This document shows positions 1 to 7,775 of a stretch of 64,000 nucleotides of DNA, in pieces; positions within the stretch are counted from its first letter, which is position 1, and every line of letters begins with the position of its first letter. The position numbers were made by a program, and so were the translations under genes. The notes below the pieces were generated by a model that was not told the origin of the DNA, did not search any database, and saw only the letters and a program-made list of their open reading frames with translations. The stretch covers positions 1 through 64,000 of the forward strand of contig NZ_VKDF01000009.1 of NCBI RefSeq assembly GCF_007096355.1, given 5' to 3'. Origin of the DNA: Paracoccus sp. M683 (lineage in GTDB: Bacteria; Pseudomonadota; Alphaproteobacteria; Rhodobacterales; Rhodobacteraceae).

Positions 1-681
1 TCGATTAACGACCAGACCGCCCGCATATCTCTTCAGATATACCATCAATGTCAAAAAGCAGTGGAAACAAAAACAACCAAACCGCGCCATAACCTTTGGC
101 GCCGTCAAGCCGTCCAAGTTCCCAGATTTTTCCACCTCGTCTCCGAAGCAGGAACCCTATCTAGCCACCCATCCGATGATCGTCAAGAGGTAATCTCAAC
201 TTTCTTCAGGCGACCTTCCGAGGCCCGTCCGATCCGGCGTCGCCGTTTCGGTGAGGCGGTGTTTAGGTCCGGCCGCCGGAGGCTGCAACCGGAAAATTGC
301 ATCTCGGCGCATTAATTTTGCAAGCTATTGAATTATCGTCGTTATTCCAGCCAAAAAATGTCGCCTCTGCGGCATCGCAGTTTCCTGGCGAGAGAATCGC
401 ACAGAATCACGACGACGATGTGACAGATTTCTTCCAAGCCGCGCGAGATGCGCATCTTGTCGAATGTGTTTGCGGGGGAATCGGTCGCCTATGCGCTTCT
501 TGCTGCCATGCTCATGTTGACCAATGAAACGCCCCAGCTGAGTGGGCCATTTTTGATAGCCAGTCAGAAGTAACTGGCGCGGGCTGGCGATTTGGCAAGT
601 CGGGGCGATGAGCAGCCCAACAACCGGTCAGCAGGGGCAGGATCGCCCGGTCTCGACATGAAGCAGGGGCCCAGAAATGAA
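1..681. other. Gene-free stretch at the window edge
   Basis: No convincing gene is visible. Two short open frames (61-315 and 297-527, plus strand) have non-ATG or poorly placed starts, no ribosome binding site and compositions that match no family I know. The stretch is visibly more AT-rich than the coding DNA around it. It contains a small GC hairpin near 241-258 (CGCC/GGCG) and another at 559-578 (GCCAGT/ACTGGC, 8-base loop). It lies downstream of the rplM-rpsI operon, so it may be the promoter region of a gene beyond the edge or hold an unrecognised small RNA. Confidence 0.5.
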
Positions 682-705
682 AAACGCGGCCCGGAGGCCG
701 CGTTT
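682..705 (-). terminator. Intrinsic terminator of the rplM-rpsI operon
   Basis: A perfect 10-bp inverted repeat (682-691 and 696-705) with a 4-base loop lies 6 bases after the rpsI stop. Read on the minus strand the stem ends in a T-rich stretch (TTTTTCATTT). Confidence 0.9.
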
Positions 706-711
706 CTGATC

Positions 712-1209
712 TTAGCGCTTCGAGAACTGGAAGCTGCGGCGGGCCTTGGCCTTGCCGTATTTCTTCCGTTCAACAACCCGGCTGTCGCGGGTCAGGAAGC
801 CCGCAGCCTTCAGCGCGGCGCGCAGGCTGGGTTCGTGCAGTTGCAGCGCCTGGCTGATACCATGCTTGACCGCGCCGGCCTGACCCGAAAGCCCGCCGCC
901 CTTGACGGTGGCTTGGACGTCATACTGACCGCTGACGCCGGCAACCTCGAAGGGCTGACGCAGAATCATTTGCAGCACCGGACGCGCGAAATATTCGCTC
1001 ATGTCCTTTCCGTTCACGACAACCTTGCCGGAGCCCGGCTTGACCCAGACGCGGGCAACCGCATCCTTGCGCTTGCCGGTTGCATAGGACCGGCCCAGAT
1101 TGTCGCGCTTCGCTTCGCGAATGACAGCAGCCGAAGGCGCTTCGGCCAAGGCCGCATTGCCCGAAACGGCCGATTTCAGGTCGTCGAGAGATTTGATATC
1201 TTCAGCCAT
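712..1209 (-). CDS. rpsI: 30S ribosomal protein S9
   Basis: Ribosomal protein S9 (uS9) of the small subunit; its C-terminal tail reaches the P-site tRNA. The 165-residue product has the family core with GRRK-like '[14 protein letters not shown]' near residue 43 and the diagnostic basic end '[17 protein letters not shown]'. The N-terminus carries about 35 extra residues ([13 protein letters not shown]...), a long form that I recall as usual in alphaproteobacteria. ATG at 1209 was chosen; a GTG two codons upstream overlaps the rplM stop but is less likely, since CGGAG sits at good distance from the ATG. It is the second gene of the rplM-rpsI operon, only 2 bases after rplM. Confidence 0.97.
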   Translation of the reverse strand: MAEDIKSLDDLKSAVSGNAALAEAPSAAVIREAKRDNLGRSYATGKRKDAVARVWVKPGSGKVVVNGKDMSEYFARPVLQMILRQPFEVAGVSGQYDVQATVKGGGLSGQAGAVKHGISQALQLHEPSLRAALKAAGFLTRDSRVVERKKYGKAKARRSFQFSKR

Positions 1210-1211
1210 AA

Positions 1212-1676
1212 TCACGCGCTCCGGGTGTTCTTGGCGTTCAGGACCTTCACGTCCAGAACTTCGGGCTGCTGTGCCTCATGCGGGTGCTCGGCACCGGCAT
1301 AGACGCGCAGATTGGTCATCTGCTGCTTGCCCAGCTTGTTGCGGCTGATCATGCGCTCGACTGCTTTGGTCACGACGCGCTCGGGGTGCGCACCTTCCAG
1401 AACCTGGCGCGCGGTGCGGTGCTTGATGCCGCCCGGATGGCCGGTATGCCAGTAGTATTTCTTGTCATCACGCTTGTTGCCGGTCATCTGCACCTTGTCG
1501 GCGTTGATGATGATGACATTGTCGCCCATGTCCATGTGCGGCGTGAAGGTCGGCTTGTGCTTGCCGCGCAGCCGGTTGGCGACGATCGTGGCGAGACGGC
1601 CCAGAACCACGCCCTCGGCGTCGATCAGGATCCATTTCTTCTCGATCTCCGCCGGTTTAGCGGTATAGGTTTTCAT
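1212..1676 (-). CDS. rplM: 50S ribosomal protein L13
   Basis: Ribosomal protein L13 (uL13), an early assembly protein of the large subunit. The 154-residue product begins [15 protein letters not shown] and has the family signatures '[18 protein letters not shown]', '[18 protein letters not shown]' and 'HTGHPGGIK'. The frame stays open 20 codons further upstream, but that part overlaps the promoter and is not conserved-looking, so ATG at 1676 (preceded by AAGGGA) is the start. First gene of the L13-S9 operon. Confidence 0.97.
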   Translation of the reverse strand: MKTYTAKPAEIEKKWILIDAEGVVLGRLATIVANRLRGKHKPTFTPHMDMGDNVIIINADKVQMTGNKRDDKKYYWHTGHPGGIKHRTARQVLEGAHPERVVTKAVERMISRNKLGKQQMTNLRVYAGAEHPHEAQQPEVLDVKVLNAKNTRSA

Positions 1677-1714
1677 CTTGCGTCCCTTTGGTGGGGGTAA
1701 ATCCGAGATGCGGC

Positions 1715-1743
1715 TATATCGGGGATCGCAAGCCACCCGTCAA
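1715..1743 (-). promoter_or_regulatory. Sigma-70 type promoter of rplM-rpsI
   Basis: On the minus strand a -35 TTGACG (1743-1738) and a -10 GATATA (1720-1715) are separated by exactly 17 bases, about 39 bases upstream of the rplM ATG. This is one of the cleanest promoters in the window, as expected for a ribosomal protein operon. Confidence 0.75.
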
Positions 1744-1783
1744 GCAGCGCGATTGTATATTTTTTGTTGTATTTCAATATCTT

Positions 1784-1805
1784 AAAAAATAGGTATTAAA
1801 ATACC
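1784..1805 (-). terminator. Weak intrinsic terminator after the thioesterase gene
   Basis: On the minus strand GGTATT / AATACC (1805-1800 and 1797-1792) form a short stem with a 2-base loop, followed within two bases by a run of six T (1789-1784). The stem is AT-rich, so termination may be partial. It separates the upstream thioesterase gene from rplM. Confidence 0.5.
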
Positions 1806-1826
1806 CCAAAATTGCACCCGAAAACC

Positions 1827-2249
1827 CTAGCGTTTCGGCGGAATCGAGTAGGTCATCGAACAGCGCGCCACCGGCTGGTCCTTTCCTTCGGAAAAGATCA
1901 TCGCTTCGCCCACGGCCAGGACCCGACCCAACTTCAGCAGCCGGCAATGCGCCAGCAGATCGCGCCCGGCCTCGGGCTTATGCATGAAGTCGATGCTGGC
2001 ATTCGTGGTCACGGCCAATGCCACCGGCCCGATATGGGACAGAATCGCCGTATAGATCGCCAGATCCGCCAGCCCGAACATCGAGGGCCCGCTGACCGTG
2101 CCGCCGGGGCGCAGATGGCCATCCTTCACCTTCAGGCGCGCGATCAGCACATCCTCGGCGACCGAGTCGATCACGAAATCAGGCGCTACCTGCTCGAAGT
2201 CATTTGCCAGAAACGCATTCAGCGCCGCTGCATCCATTGCCAATGCCAT
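1827..2249 (-). CDS. PaaI-family hotdog thioesterase
   Basis: A single hotdog domain of 140 residues, the usual size of PaaI/YdiI-type acyl-CoA thioesterases, which hydrolyse small or aromatic acyl-CoA thioesters in the cytoplasm. The segment 'GGTVSGPSMFGLADLAIYTAI' (about residues 48-69) is the family's central helix and active-site region; an Asp (in GLAD) is at the usual acidic position. A good ribosome binding site (AAGGGGGGAA) precedes ATG at 2249. It is divergent from the crotonase at 2306, with only 56 bases between the starts. The substrate cannot be told from sequence. Confidence 0.85.
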   Translation of the reverse strand: MALAMDAAALNAFLANDFEQVAPDFVIDSVAEDVLIARLKVKDGHLRPGGTVSGPSMFGLADLAIYTAILSHIGPVALAVTTNASIDFMHKPEAGRDLLAHCRLLKLGRVLAVGEAMIFSEGKDQPVARCSMTYSIPPKR

Positions 2250-2305
2250 GCTTCCCCCCTTTGGCGATCCGGCCTACAGTTCCGGCAGGCAGAGGGGATT
2301 TCAAG

Positions 2306-3091
2306 ATGAACCAGCGCATCTTACGCAACGACACCGGCCATGTGGCGCATCTGACATTGAACAGCCCGCAGAATTTCAATGCCCTTTCGGTCCAGATGAT
2401 TGCCGATCTTTCGGATGCCTTCGACCGGATCGCGGCGGATGACAATATCCGCGCCGTGATCCTGGCGGCCGAGGGCAAGGCCTTCTCGGCCGGCCATGAC
2501 CTGCGCCAGATGCAGGCCGCACGCGACGATGCGGATGGCGGCAGCGCCGCCTATGAAGCCCTTTTCGACGCCTGCGCCCGCATGATGCAGCAGATCCCCG
2601 CCCTGCCCCAGCCCGTCATCGCGCAGGTGCAGGGCATTGCCACCGCGGCCGGTTGCCAACTGGTCGCCAGCTGCGATCTGGCCGTCGCGGCCGAGGGCAC
2701 GCGCTTTGGCGTCAATGGCGTCAATATCGGGCTGTTCTGCTCTACCCCGATGGTGGCGCTGACACGCGCCGTTCCTGCCAAGGCCGCGTTCGAAATGCTG
2801 ACGACAGGCGAATTCATCGACGCCGACCGCGCCCGTGAACTTGGCCTGATCAATCGCGTCGTCCCCGCCGACGCGCTGGCCGAAACAGCGATGCAGATGG
2901 CGCAGCTTATCGCCAGCAAACTGCCGGCAGCGGTGCGCATGGGCAAACGCGCCTTCCACCAACAACTGCGCCTTGGTCTGGCAGATGCCTATGACAGCGC
3001 CGGCGGAACCATGTGCGCAAATATGATGCTGCCCGATACGGACGAAGGCATTTCGGCCTTTCTGGAAAAGCGAAAACCCAACTGGTCCTGA
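2306..3091 (+). CDS. ECHDC3-like enoyl-CoA hydratase/isomerase family protein
   Basis: Crotonase-fold protein of 261 residues. The fold is clear from 'AFSAGHDLRQM' (oxyanion-hole strand, about residues 59-69) and 'GIATAAGCQLVASCD' (110-124). Both acidic residues of classical enoyl-CoA hydratase are replaced: the first Glu position is Gln118 and the second falls at Gly138. The stretch 'AAGCQLVASCD ... GLFCSTP' closely resembles, from memory, the ECHDC3 subfamily, whose activity is poorly defined. Hydratase activity should therefore not be assumed. ATG at 2306 follows AGAGGGG; the open frame upstream overlaps the thioesterase. Probably shares a bidirectional promoter with the thioesterase at 1827-2249. 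Confidence 0.85.
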   Translation: MNQRILRNDTGHVAHLTLNSPQNFNALSVQMIADLSDAFDRIAADDNIRAVILAAEGKAFSAGHDLRQMQAARDDADGGSAAYEALFDACARMMQQIPALPQPVIAQVQGIATAAGCQLVASCDLAVAAEGTRFGVNGVNIGLFCSTPMVALTRAVPAKAAFEMLTTGEFIDADRARELGLINRVVPADALAETAMQMAQLIASKLPAAVRMGKRAFHQQLRLGLADAYDSAGGTMCANMMLPDTDEGISAFLEKRKPNWS

Positions 3092-3188
3092 TCACCGGAT
3101 CAGCCCTGTTCCAATATTCCGGGTCGCCGGTTGGGTCGCCACAGGTTCAAGACCCCGCCGGCGACGGGCGGCGCCCCGGTCCTGCGCT

Positions 3189-3932
3189 TCAGCCCATGCG
3201 CCCCAGAACCGGGAAGGTCTCAAGCAGCCAATAGGAAAAGGCGGCAAAAGCCCCGGTCAGCAACATGACTCCGACGACGACCAGGAAGATACCCATGCCC
3301 CGCTCGATCATGCCGAGATAGGGCTTGATCCGGTTCATCAGTCCGATCGAGCGGGTGATGAAGATCGCCGACAGCAGGAACGGAATTCCCAGGCCCAAGG
3401 CATAGACGCCCAGCAAAGCGGTGCCGCGCCCCATCTCGCCCCCGGTTGCGGCCAGCGACAGGATCATCCCCAGCTGAGGCCCGATGCAGGGGGTCCAGCC
3501 AAATGCAAAAGCCAGCCCCATGACAAAGGCGCCAAAGGCCGAGCCGCCCTGCTCACCCGCCTCCAGACGCGCTTCCTGATCAAGGAAGGGAATGCGGATC
3601 ACATGCAGAAAATGCAGCCCCATGACGATAACGACGACGCCAGCAATGCGCGCCAGCCAGTCCTGATATTGCAGGAAGGCCCGACCAAAGGCCGATGCGG
3701 CGAATCCCATCACCAGGAAAACAACCGACAGGCCCAGAACGAACATAAGCGCCGGCCAGACGGGGCTGCGCTCGCCCGATTTCAGGCCGCCGACATTCAC
3801 CCCTGTCATGTAAGCCAGATAGGGCGGCACGATCGGCAGCACGCAAGGCGACAAAAAAGACAGCAGGCCCGCCAGCATCGCAACAAGGGCGGCAGGAAGA
3901 AAGGCAGCGTCGACAAGTTCGATTCCCAACAT
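3189..3932 (-). CDS. ccdA: Cytochrome c biogenesis protein CcdA
   Basis: Inner-membrane thiol-disulfide transporter that passes reducing equivalents from cytoplasmic thioredoxin to periplasmic partners for cytochrome c maturation. The 247-residue protein has six predicted hydrophobic segments and the two redox cysteines of the family in 'LSPCVLPIVPPYLAYM' (near residue 30) and 'FGWTPCIGPQLG'. ATG at 3932 was chosen over a GTG three codons upstream; neither has a strong ribosome binding site. It follows rne on the same strand after a terminator, and its 3' end faces the crotonase gene. Confidence 0.92.
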   Translation of the reverse strand: MLGIELVDAAFLPAALVAMLAGLLSFLSPCVLPIVPPYLAYMTGVNVGGLKSGERSPVWPALMFVLGLSVVFLVMGFAASAFGRAFLQYQDWLARIAGVVVIVMGLHFLHVIRIPFLDQEARLEAGEQGGSAFGAFVMGLAFAFGWTPCIGPQLGMILSLAATGGEMGRGTALLGVYALGLGIPFLLSAIFITRSIGLMNRIKPYLGMIERGMGIFLVVVGVMLLTGAFAAFSYWLLETFPVLGRMG

Positions 3933-4001
3933 GACCGGCACTGTAACGCCCTGTGCGAAAACGGAAAGGCGTCACCCTGTCACAGCTGCGTGGGGCGCAA
4001 G

Positions 4002-4035
4002 AAAAAGCCCCGGCAAAGCAATGCTGTGCCGGGGC
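4002..4035 (-). terminator. Intrinsic terminator of rne
   Basis: On the minus strand a 9-bp perfect stem (4035-4027 with 4015-4007, GCCCCGGCA-type) is followed directly by five T (4006-4002), 15 bases after the rne stop. Confidence 0.88.
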
Positions 4036-4050
4036 GGGAAATCACTCGGA

Positions 4051-6675
4051 TCAGCGGCCCAAAGACCACCAGCCTCGCCGCTTGGGGCGGGCCGGCTTTT
4101 CCGATTCGACCGTGGTGACGGGTTCGGGTTTGCGCTGTTCCAGCACCGGAACCTCGATCACCGCAGGCGCCGGGATCTCCTCGGCCCGCGCCTCGGGCGC
4201 GACGGCCGCAATGGCAGCATCCACAGCAACCTCGGTGGTTTCGGTCTCGACCACCTCATCCGCCGGGACCTCGGCCGGCTCGTCTGCAACCGGCTCGGCT
4301 TCAACCGCCTCGACATTCTCGACGACCTCGGCAGGGGCCTCGGCCTGAACCACCTCATCCCCGGCCGGCTGTTCCTTTGCATCGGCCTTGCGGCGCGAGC
4401 GCGAGCGCGGCTTGCGCGGCTTTTTCGCAGGCTCGGTCGCGTCGGCCTCGGGCGCATCACCTCCAGCATCGTCACCAGAAGGTGCGGCCTCGGCGTCAAC
4501 GGTCACCTCATCCTCGACCGGGGCATCGTTATCGCCCTGCCCGTCATCACCGGCGGCCATGTCGCTTTCGGCGCGGTCGCCCGGCTTCCTCCGCCGGCGG
4601 CGGCGGCGGCGCTTGGACCGGCCCTGACCGTCCTCGCCCTCGCCATCGCTGTCACGCGCCTCGCCGCGAACCTCGACCGTGGTTTCGGTCTCGTCTTCAT
4701 CCTCGACAAGATCATCGGCATCGTCGATCTGCGCCATCAGCTGCGCGCTAGCCGAAACCACGGGGGTCTCGACTTCCGGCACATTGCGGGTCGCCGTCTT
4801 GAACTTTTCCAGCGAGTAGTCGGGCGAGATCAACGTGGGGTCCGCCTCGACCCGCACCGACATACCAAAGCGCGCCTCGATCATCGCAATATGTTCGCGC
4901 TTGCCGTTCATCAGGAAATTGGTCACCGCGACCGGCGCCTTGATCAGAATCTCGCGCGTGCGCTTGCGCGTTCCCTCTTCCTCGACCGCGCGCAGGATGG
5001 TCAATGCCAGGCTGTCATCGGACCGGATCAGGCCCGTGCCATGACAATGCGCGCAGGGCTGGGTGGTGGATTCCAGCATGCCGGGGCGCAGGCGCTGGCG
5101 GCTCATCTCCATCAGGCCGAAGCCGCTGATCTTGCCCACCTGGATGCGGGCGCGGTCGGTCTTCAGCCGATCCTTCAGGCGCTTCTCGACGGCGGCGTTG
5201 TTCTTACGCTCTTCCATGTCGATGAAGTCGATGACGATCAGACCGGCCAGGTCACGCAGACGCAACTGCCGCGCAATCTCGTCGGAAGCTTCAAGATTGG
5301 TCTTGGTTGCCGTGTCCTCGATGCTGCCTTCCTTGGTGGCCCGGCCCGAGTTCACGTCGATGGCGACCAGCGCCTCGGTCACCCCGATGACGATATATCC
5401 GCCCGATTTCAGCTGCACTGTCGGGTTGAACATCCCGCCCAGATAGCTTTCGACCTGGAAACGCGCGAACAGCGGCATCGGGTCGTTGTAATGCTTCACG
5501 TTCTTGGCGTGGGACGGCATGATCATCTTCATGAAGTCCTTGGCCGTGCGATAGCCACGCTCGCCCTCGACCAGAACCTCGTCGATCTCTTTGCTGTAAA
5601 GATCGCGGATGGACCGCTTGATCAGGTCGCCTTCCTCATAGATCGGTGCCGGCGCGATGGACTTGAAGGTCAACTCGCGGATCTGTTCCCACAGCCGCAT
5701 CAGATATTCATAGTCGCGGCGGATCTCGGTCTTGGTGCGCTGGCTGCCCGCGGTGCGGATGATCAGGCCCGCGCCGGTCGGAACGGCCAGTTCGGATGCG
5801 ATATCCTTCAGCTTCTTGCGGTCAGCGGCATTGGTGATCTTGCGGCTGATCCCGCCACCGCGCGCGGTGTTCGGCATCAGAACGCAGTAACGGCCGGCCA
5901 GCGACAGATAGGTCGTCAGCGCAGCGCCCTTGTTGCCACGTTCTTCCTTGACCACCTGGACCAGCATGATCTGCCGGACCTTGATCACTTCCTGAATCTT
6001 GTAGCGGCGCTGACGCGGCTTGCGCGGGGCGCGGATTTCCTCAGTCACGTCCTCTTCGGCGACCGATTCGATGTCGCTGTCCTTGTCGCTGGCGCTGCTG
6101 GGCTGGGCCTCGGCCGCATCCTCGGCGACAGAATCACCCGGCAGGGCATCACCTTCGCTGCGATCAAACTCAACCGCAGCCTGCGCCTCGGCAGTATCGT
6201 CATCGACATCGCTTGCCGATTCGCTTTCCAGCAGGGTATCGGCTTCCTCGGGGTCGATCACATCCATCCCGGCGATCTGATCCGAGCTGACAATCTCATC
6301 CGCCGTCTTGACGGTTTCAGCCCGTGACCGCCCGCCACGACGCCGTGACTTGGACTTGCCCGATTCCTCGGCGGCCTGGGCTTCGGCATAGGCCCGTTCT
6401 TCCGTCAGCAGCGCTTCGCGGTCAGCCGCCGGGATCTGGTAGTAATCGGGGTGAATCTCGGCGAAGGCCAGGAAACCGTGGCGATTGCCGCCATAATCCA
6501 CAAAGGCCGCCTGCAACGAGGGTTCGACCCGCGTGACCTTTGCCAGATAGATGTTTCCGGCCAGTTGCCGCTTGTTTACGGTCTCGAAATCAAATTCTTC
6601 AACCTTGGTTCCATCGCTGACCACAACCCGAGTTTCCTCGGCATGGGTCGCGTCTATCAGCATCTTCTTTGCCAT
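4051..6675 (-). CDS. rne: Ribonuclease E (RNase E/G family)
   Basis: Endoribonuclease that starts mRNA decay and processes rRNA and tRNA, and scaffolds the degradosome. The 874-residue protein has an N-terminal S1 region ('GNIYLAKVTRVEPSLQAAFV') interrupted after about residue 90 by a roughly 120-residue Glu/Asp-rich and Arg-rich insert, then the catalytic region with 'AIDVNSGRATKEGS' and 'GLIVIDFIDME' and the zinc-link 'CAHCHGTG'. The last ~270 residues are low complexity: acidic, then a run of eight arginines (in SKRRRRRRRRKPG), then Ala/Glu/Pro-rich, as expected for a degradosome scaffold. The S1 insert is typical of alphaproteobacterial enzymes. A long leader of about 480 bases lies upstream. 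Confidence 0.96.
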   Translation of the reverse strand: MAKKMLIDATHAEETRVVVSDGTKVEEFDFETVNKRQLAGNIYLAKVTRVEPSLQAAFVDYGGNRHGFLAFAEIHPDYYQIPAADREALLTEERAYAEAQAAEESGKSKSRRRGGRSRAETVKTADEIVSSDQIAGMDVIDPEEADTLLESESASDVDDDTAEAQAAVEFDRSEGDALPGDSVAEDAAEAQPSSASDKDSDIESVAEEDVTEEIRAPRKPRQRRYKIQEVIKVRQIMLVQVVKEERGNKGAALTTYLSLAGRYCVLMPNTARGGGISRKITNAADRKKLKDIASELAVPTGAGLIIRTAGSQRTKTEIRRDYEYLMRLWEQIRELTFKSIAPAPIYEEGDLIKRSIRDLYSKEIDEVLVEGERGYRTAKDFMKMIMPSHAKNVKHYNDPMPLFARFQVESYLGGMFNPTVQLKSGGYIVIGVTEALVAIDVNSGRATKEGSIEDTATKTNLEASDEIARQLRLRDLAGLIVIDFIDMEERKNNAAVEKRLKDRLKTDRARIQVGKISGFGLMEMSRQRLRPGMLESTTQPCAHCHGTGLIRSDDSLALTILRAVEEEGTRKRTREILIKAPVAVTNFLMNGKREHIAMIEARFGMSVRVEADPTLISPDYSLEKFKTATRNVPEVETPVVSASAQLMAQIDDADDLVEDEDETETTVEVRGEARDSDGEGEDGQGRSKRRRRRRRRKPGDRAESDMAAGDDGQGDNDAPVEDEVTVDAEAAPSGDDAGGDAPEADATEPAKKPRKPRSRSRRKADAKEQPAGDEVVQAEAPAEVVENVEAVEAEPVADEPAEVPADEVVETETTEVAVDAAIAAVAPEARAEEIPAPAVIEVPVLEQRKPEPVTTVESEKPARPKRRGWWSLGR

Positions 6676-7159
6676 GAATAAATCTTTCGCGCAGGCGCAG
6701 ATGCGCGGAACCAGGTGGCCCGGACAAGATGCGGCTGCGATATGATGGGGACGCGGGCGCGCTGCCGGGCGGGGCAGATGGCGCGGCCAGCCTTGCGGCC
6801 CACCCTGTCACCCTTGCCCTGCCCAAAGCGCGTTCCATCGCGTTCGTTACCTGTGTTGGCCAGATCGCCGTTAATGGCGACGCAGCTTGCGAATACCGCC
6901 CCCGCACGGCCGAACCGCAACTGGGGACGAGGGTTTTCCGCGTGGTGCATGCCGCCCATCCATGGGCGAATTCAGCGGCACCACGCTGCGAAACTATGTG
7001 CAATGCACAACCATCGGTTGCGGTTGATGCAATGCGTATGATCAACATAGTGGCTCAACCGGGGAAAATTCAATGGATAAATCATCCTCGCCCCGACGAT
7101 AGGCCCCCAATCGCCACCTTGCCGGGCAGATGCCCATGGCCACGGCAGCGCCTTACCGC
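6676..7159. other. Long gene-free region upstream of rne (possible rne leader)
   Basis: 484 bases without a credible gene between rne and the DUF6522-like gene, both on the minus strand. A plus-strand open frame at 6729-7364 has no start signal and no family resemblance. Visible elements are an 11-base palindrome GTGCAATGCAC at 6998-7008, CAACC/GGTTG at 7008-7020, and GTTGAT/ATCAAC at 7023-7046. RNase E mRNAs in other bacteria often have a long 5' leader used for autoregulation, so part of this may be transcribed leader; that is an inference. Confidence 0.45.
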
Positions 7160-7447
7160 CTATCGGGGGCTTTCGTCCTGCCTGCGCAGGGCGGCGCCAG
7201 GCGTCTGCGCCGTGCGGATATGGCTAAGCACTGTGCCATCGGGTGCACAGGTCAGGCGCAGCCGCCATTCAGCCGATCGGAAGGTGACGCGAAAGCGGCC
7301 CTGGTCCGCACCCTGCCCTTCTTCCGACATGGTCGAGATCTGGCCGGCGCGCATCTGGCGCTGAAACTCTGCCGGCTCCAGCGCCAGCAACGGCGCCAGT
7401 TCGGCGGCATCGACGACAATGCGCCCATCCCTGCGGTCGATCTTCAT
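7160..7447 (-). CDS. Small DUF6522-like protein of unknown function
   Basis: A 95-residue soluble protein beginning MKIDRRDGRIVVDAAELAP. The layout (short beta start, 'LLALEPAEFQRQMRAGQIST' helix, acidic link, then 'GRFRVTFRSAEWRLRLTCAPDG') looks like the DUF6522 family as I remember it; no biochemical role is known to me. The frame is open to another ATG at 7543, which would add 32 residues that do not look conserved, so the shorter form is preferred. It stands alone on the minus strand, upstream of the rne leader. Confidence 0.6.
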   Translation of the reverse strand: MKIDRRDGRIVVDAAELAPLLALEPAEFQRQMRAGQISTMSEEGQGADQGRFRVTFRSAEWRLRLTCAPDGTVLSHIRTAQTPGAALRRQDESPR

Positions 7448-7775
7448 CGGCACCGCCCAGAGGGTGAAATTCGTCGGGAACGGGGAAAACTGCGCATCTC
7501 GGATGATCGTTCGCTTGGTCCGGCGGCCTGTCCCGCCAGACATTTATCCCGCGATCCTAGCGGTTCAAGGCAGCCTCTCGCAAGATGTCCGGCACCGCGC
7601 CGGCGATGGCGCCCCCCCCCCCCCGGCCCGGATCCCGAAGTTGCCCGATATGTTTTAAGCCTGAAACAATTTTCTTGACTCGCGGACCGCGCTCGGTGCC
7701 TGTTAGTGTCAATGCGCCGATGAACGGCCAAATGCCCCGCCAAGGGTGTGCCCATAACAGGAAGGTTGACCCGAC
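7448..7775. other. Intergenic region with a 13-base C run, upstream of the liv-type operon
   Basis: 328 bases between the DUF6522-like gene and the binding-protein gene. It holds a run of 13 C at 7612-7624 and a TTGACT at 7675-7680 that could be a -35 element, although no -10 sits at ideal spacing. AGGAAGG just before 7776 is the ribosome binding site of the binding-protein gene. Confidence 0.4.

Noticed and set aside
61..527. Two short open frames near the left edge
   Set aside because: Weak starts, no family resemblance, non-coding composition.
3931..6327. A very long plus-strand open frame (about 800 codons)
   Set aside because: It is the antisense shadow of rne; its His/Arg/Asp-rich translation has no family character, and rne is certain on the other strand.
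7023..7046. GTTGAT...ATCAAC as an FNR-type box upstream of rne
   Set aside because: The half sites are 12 bases apart instead of the four of TTGAT-N4-ATCAA.
6729..7364. Plus-strand open frame of about 210 codons upstream of the liv-type operon
   Set aside because: No ribosome binding site, unlikely composition, and it runs through the DUF6522-like gene on the other strand.
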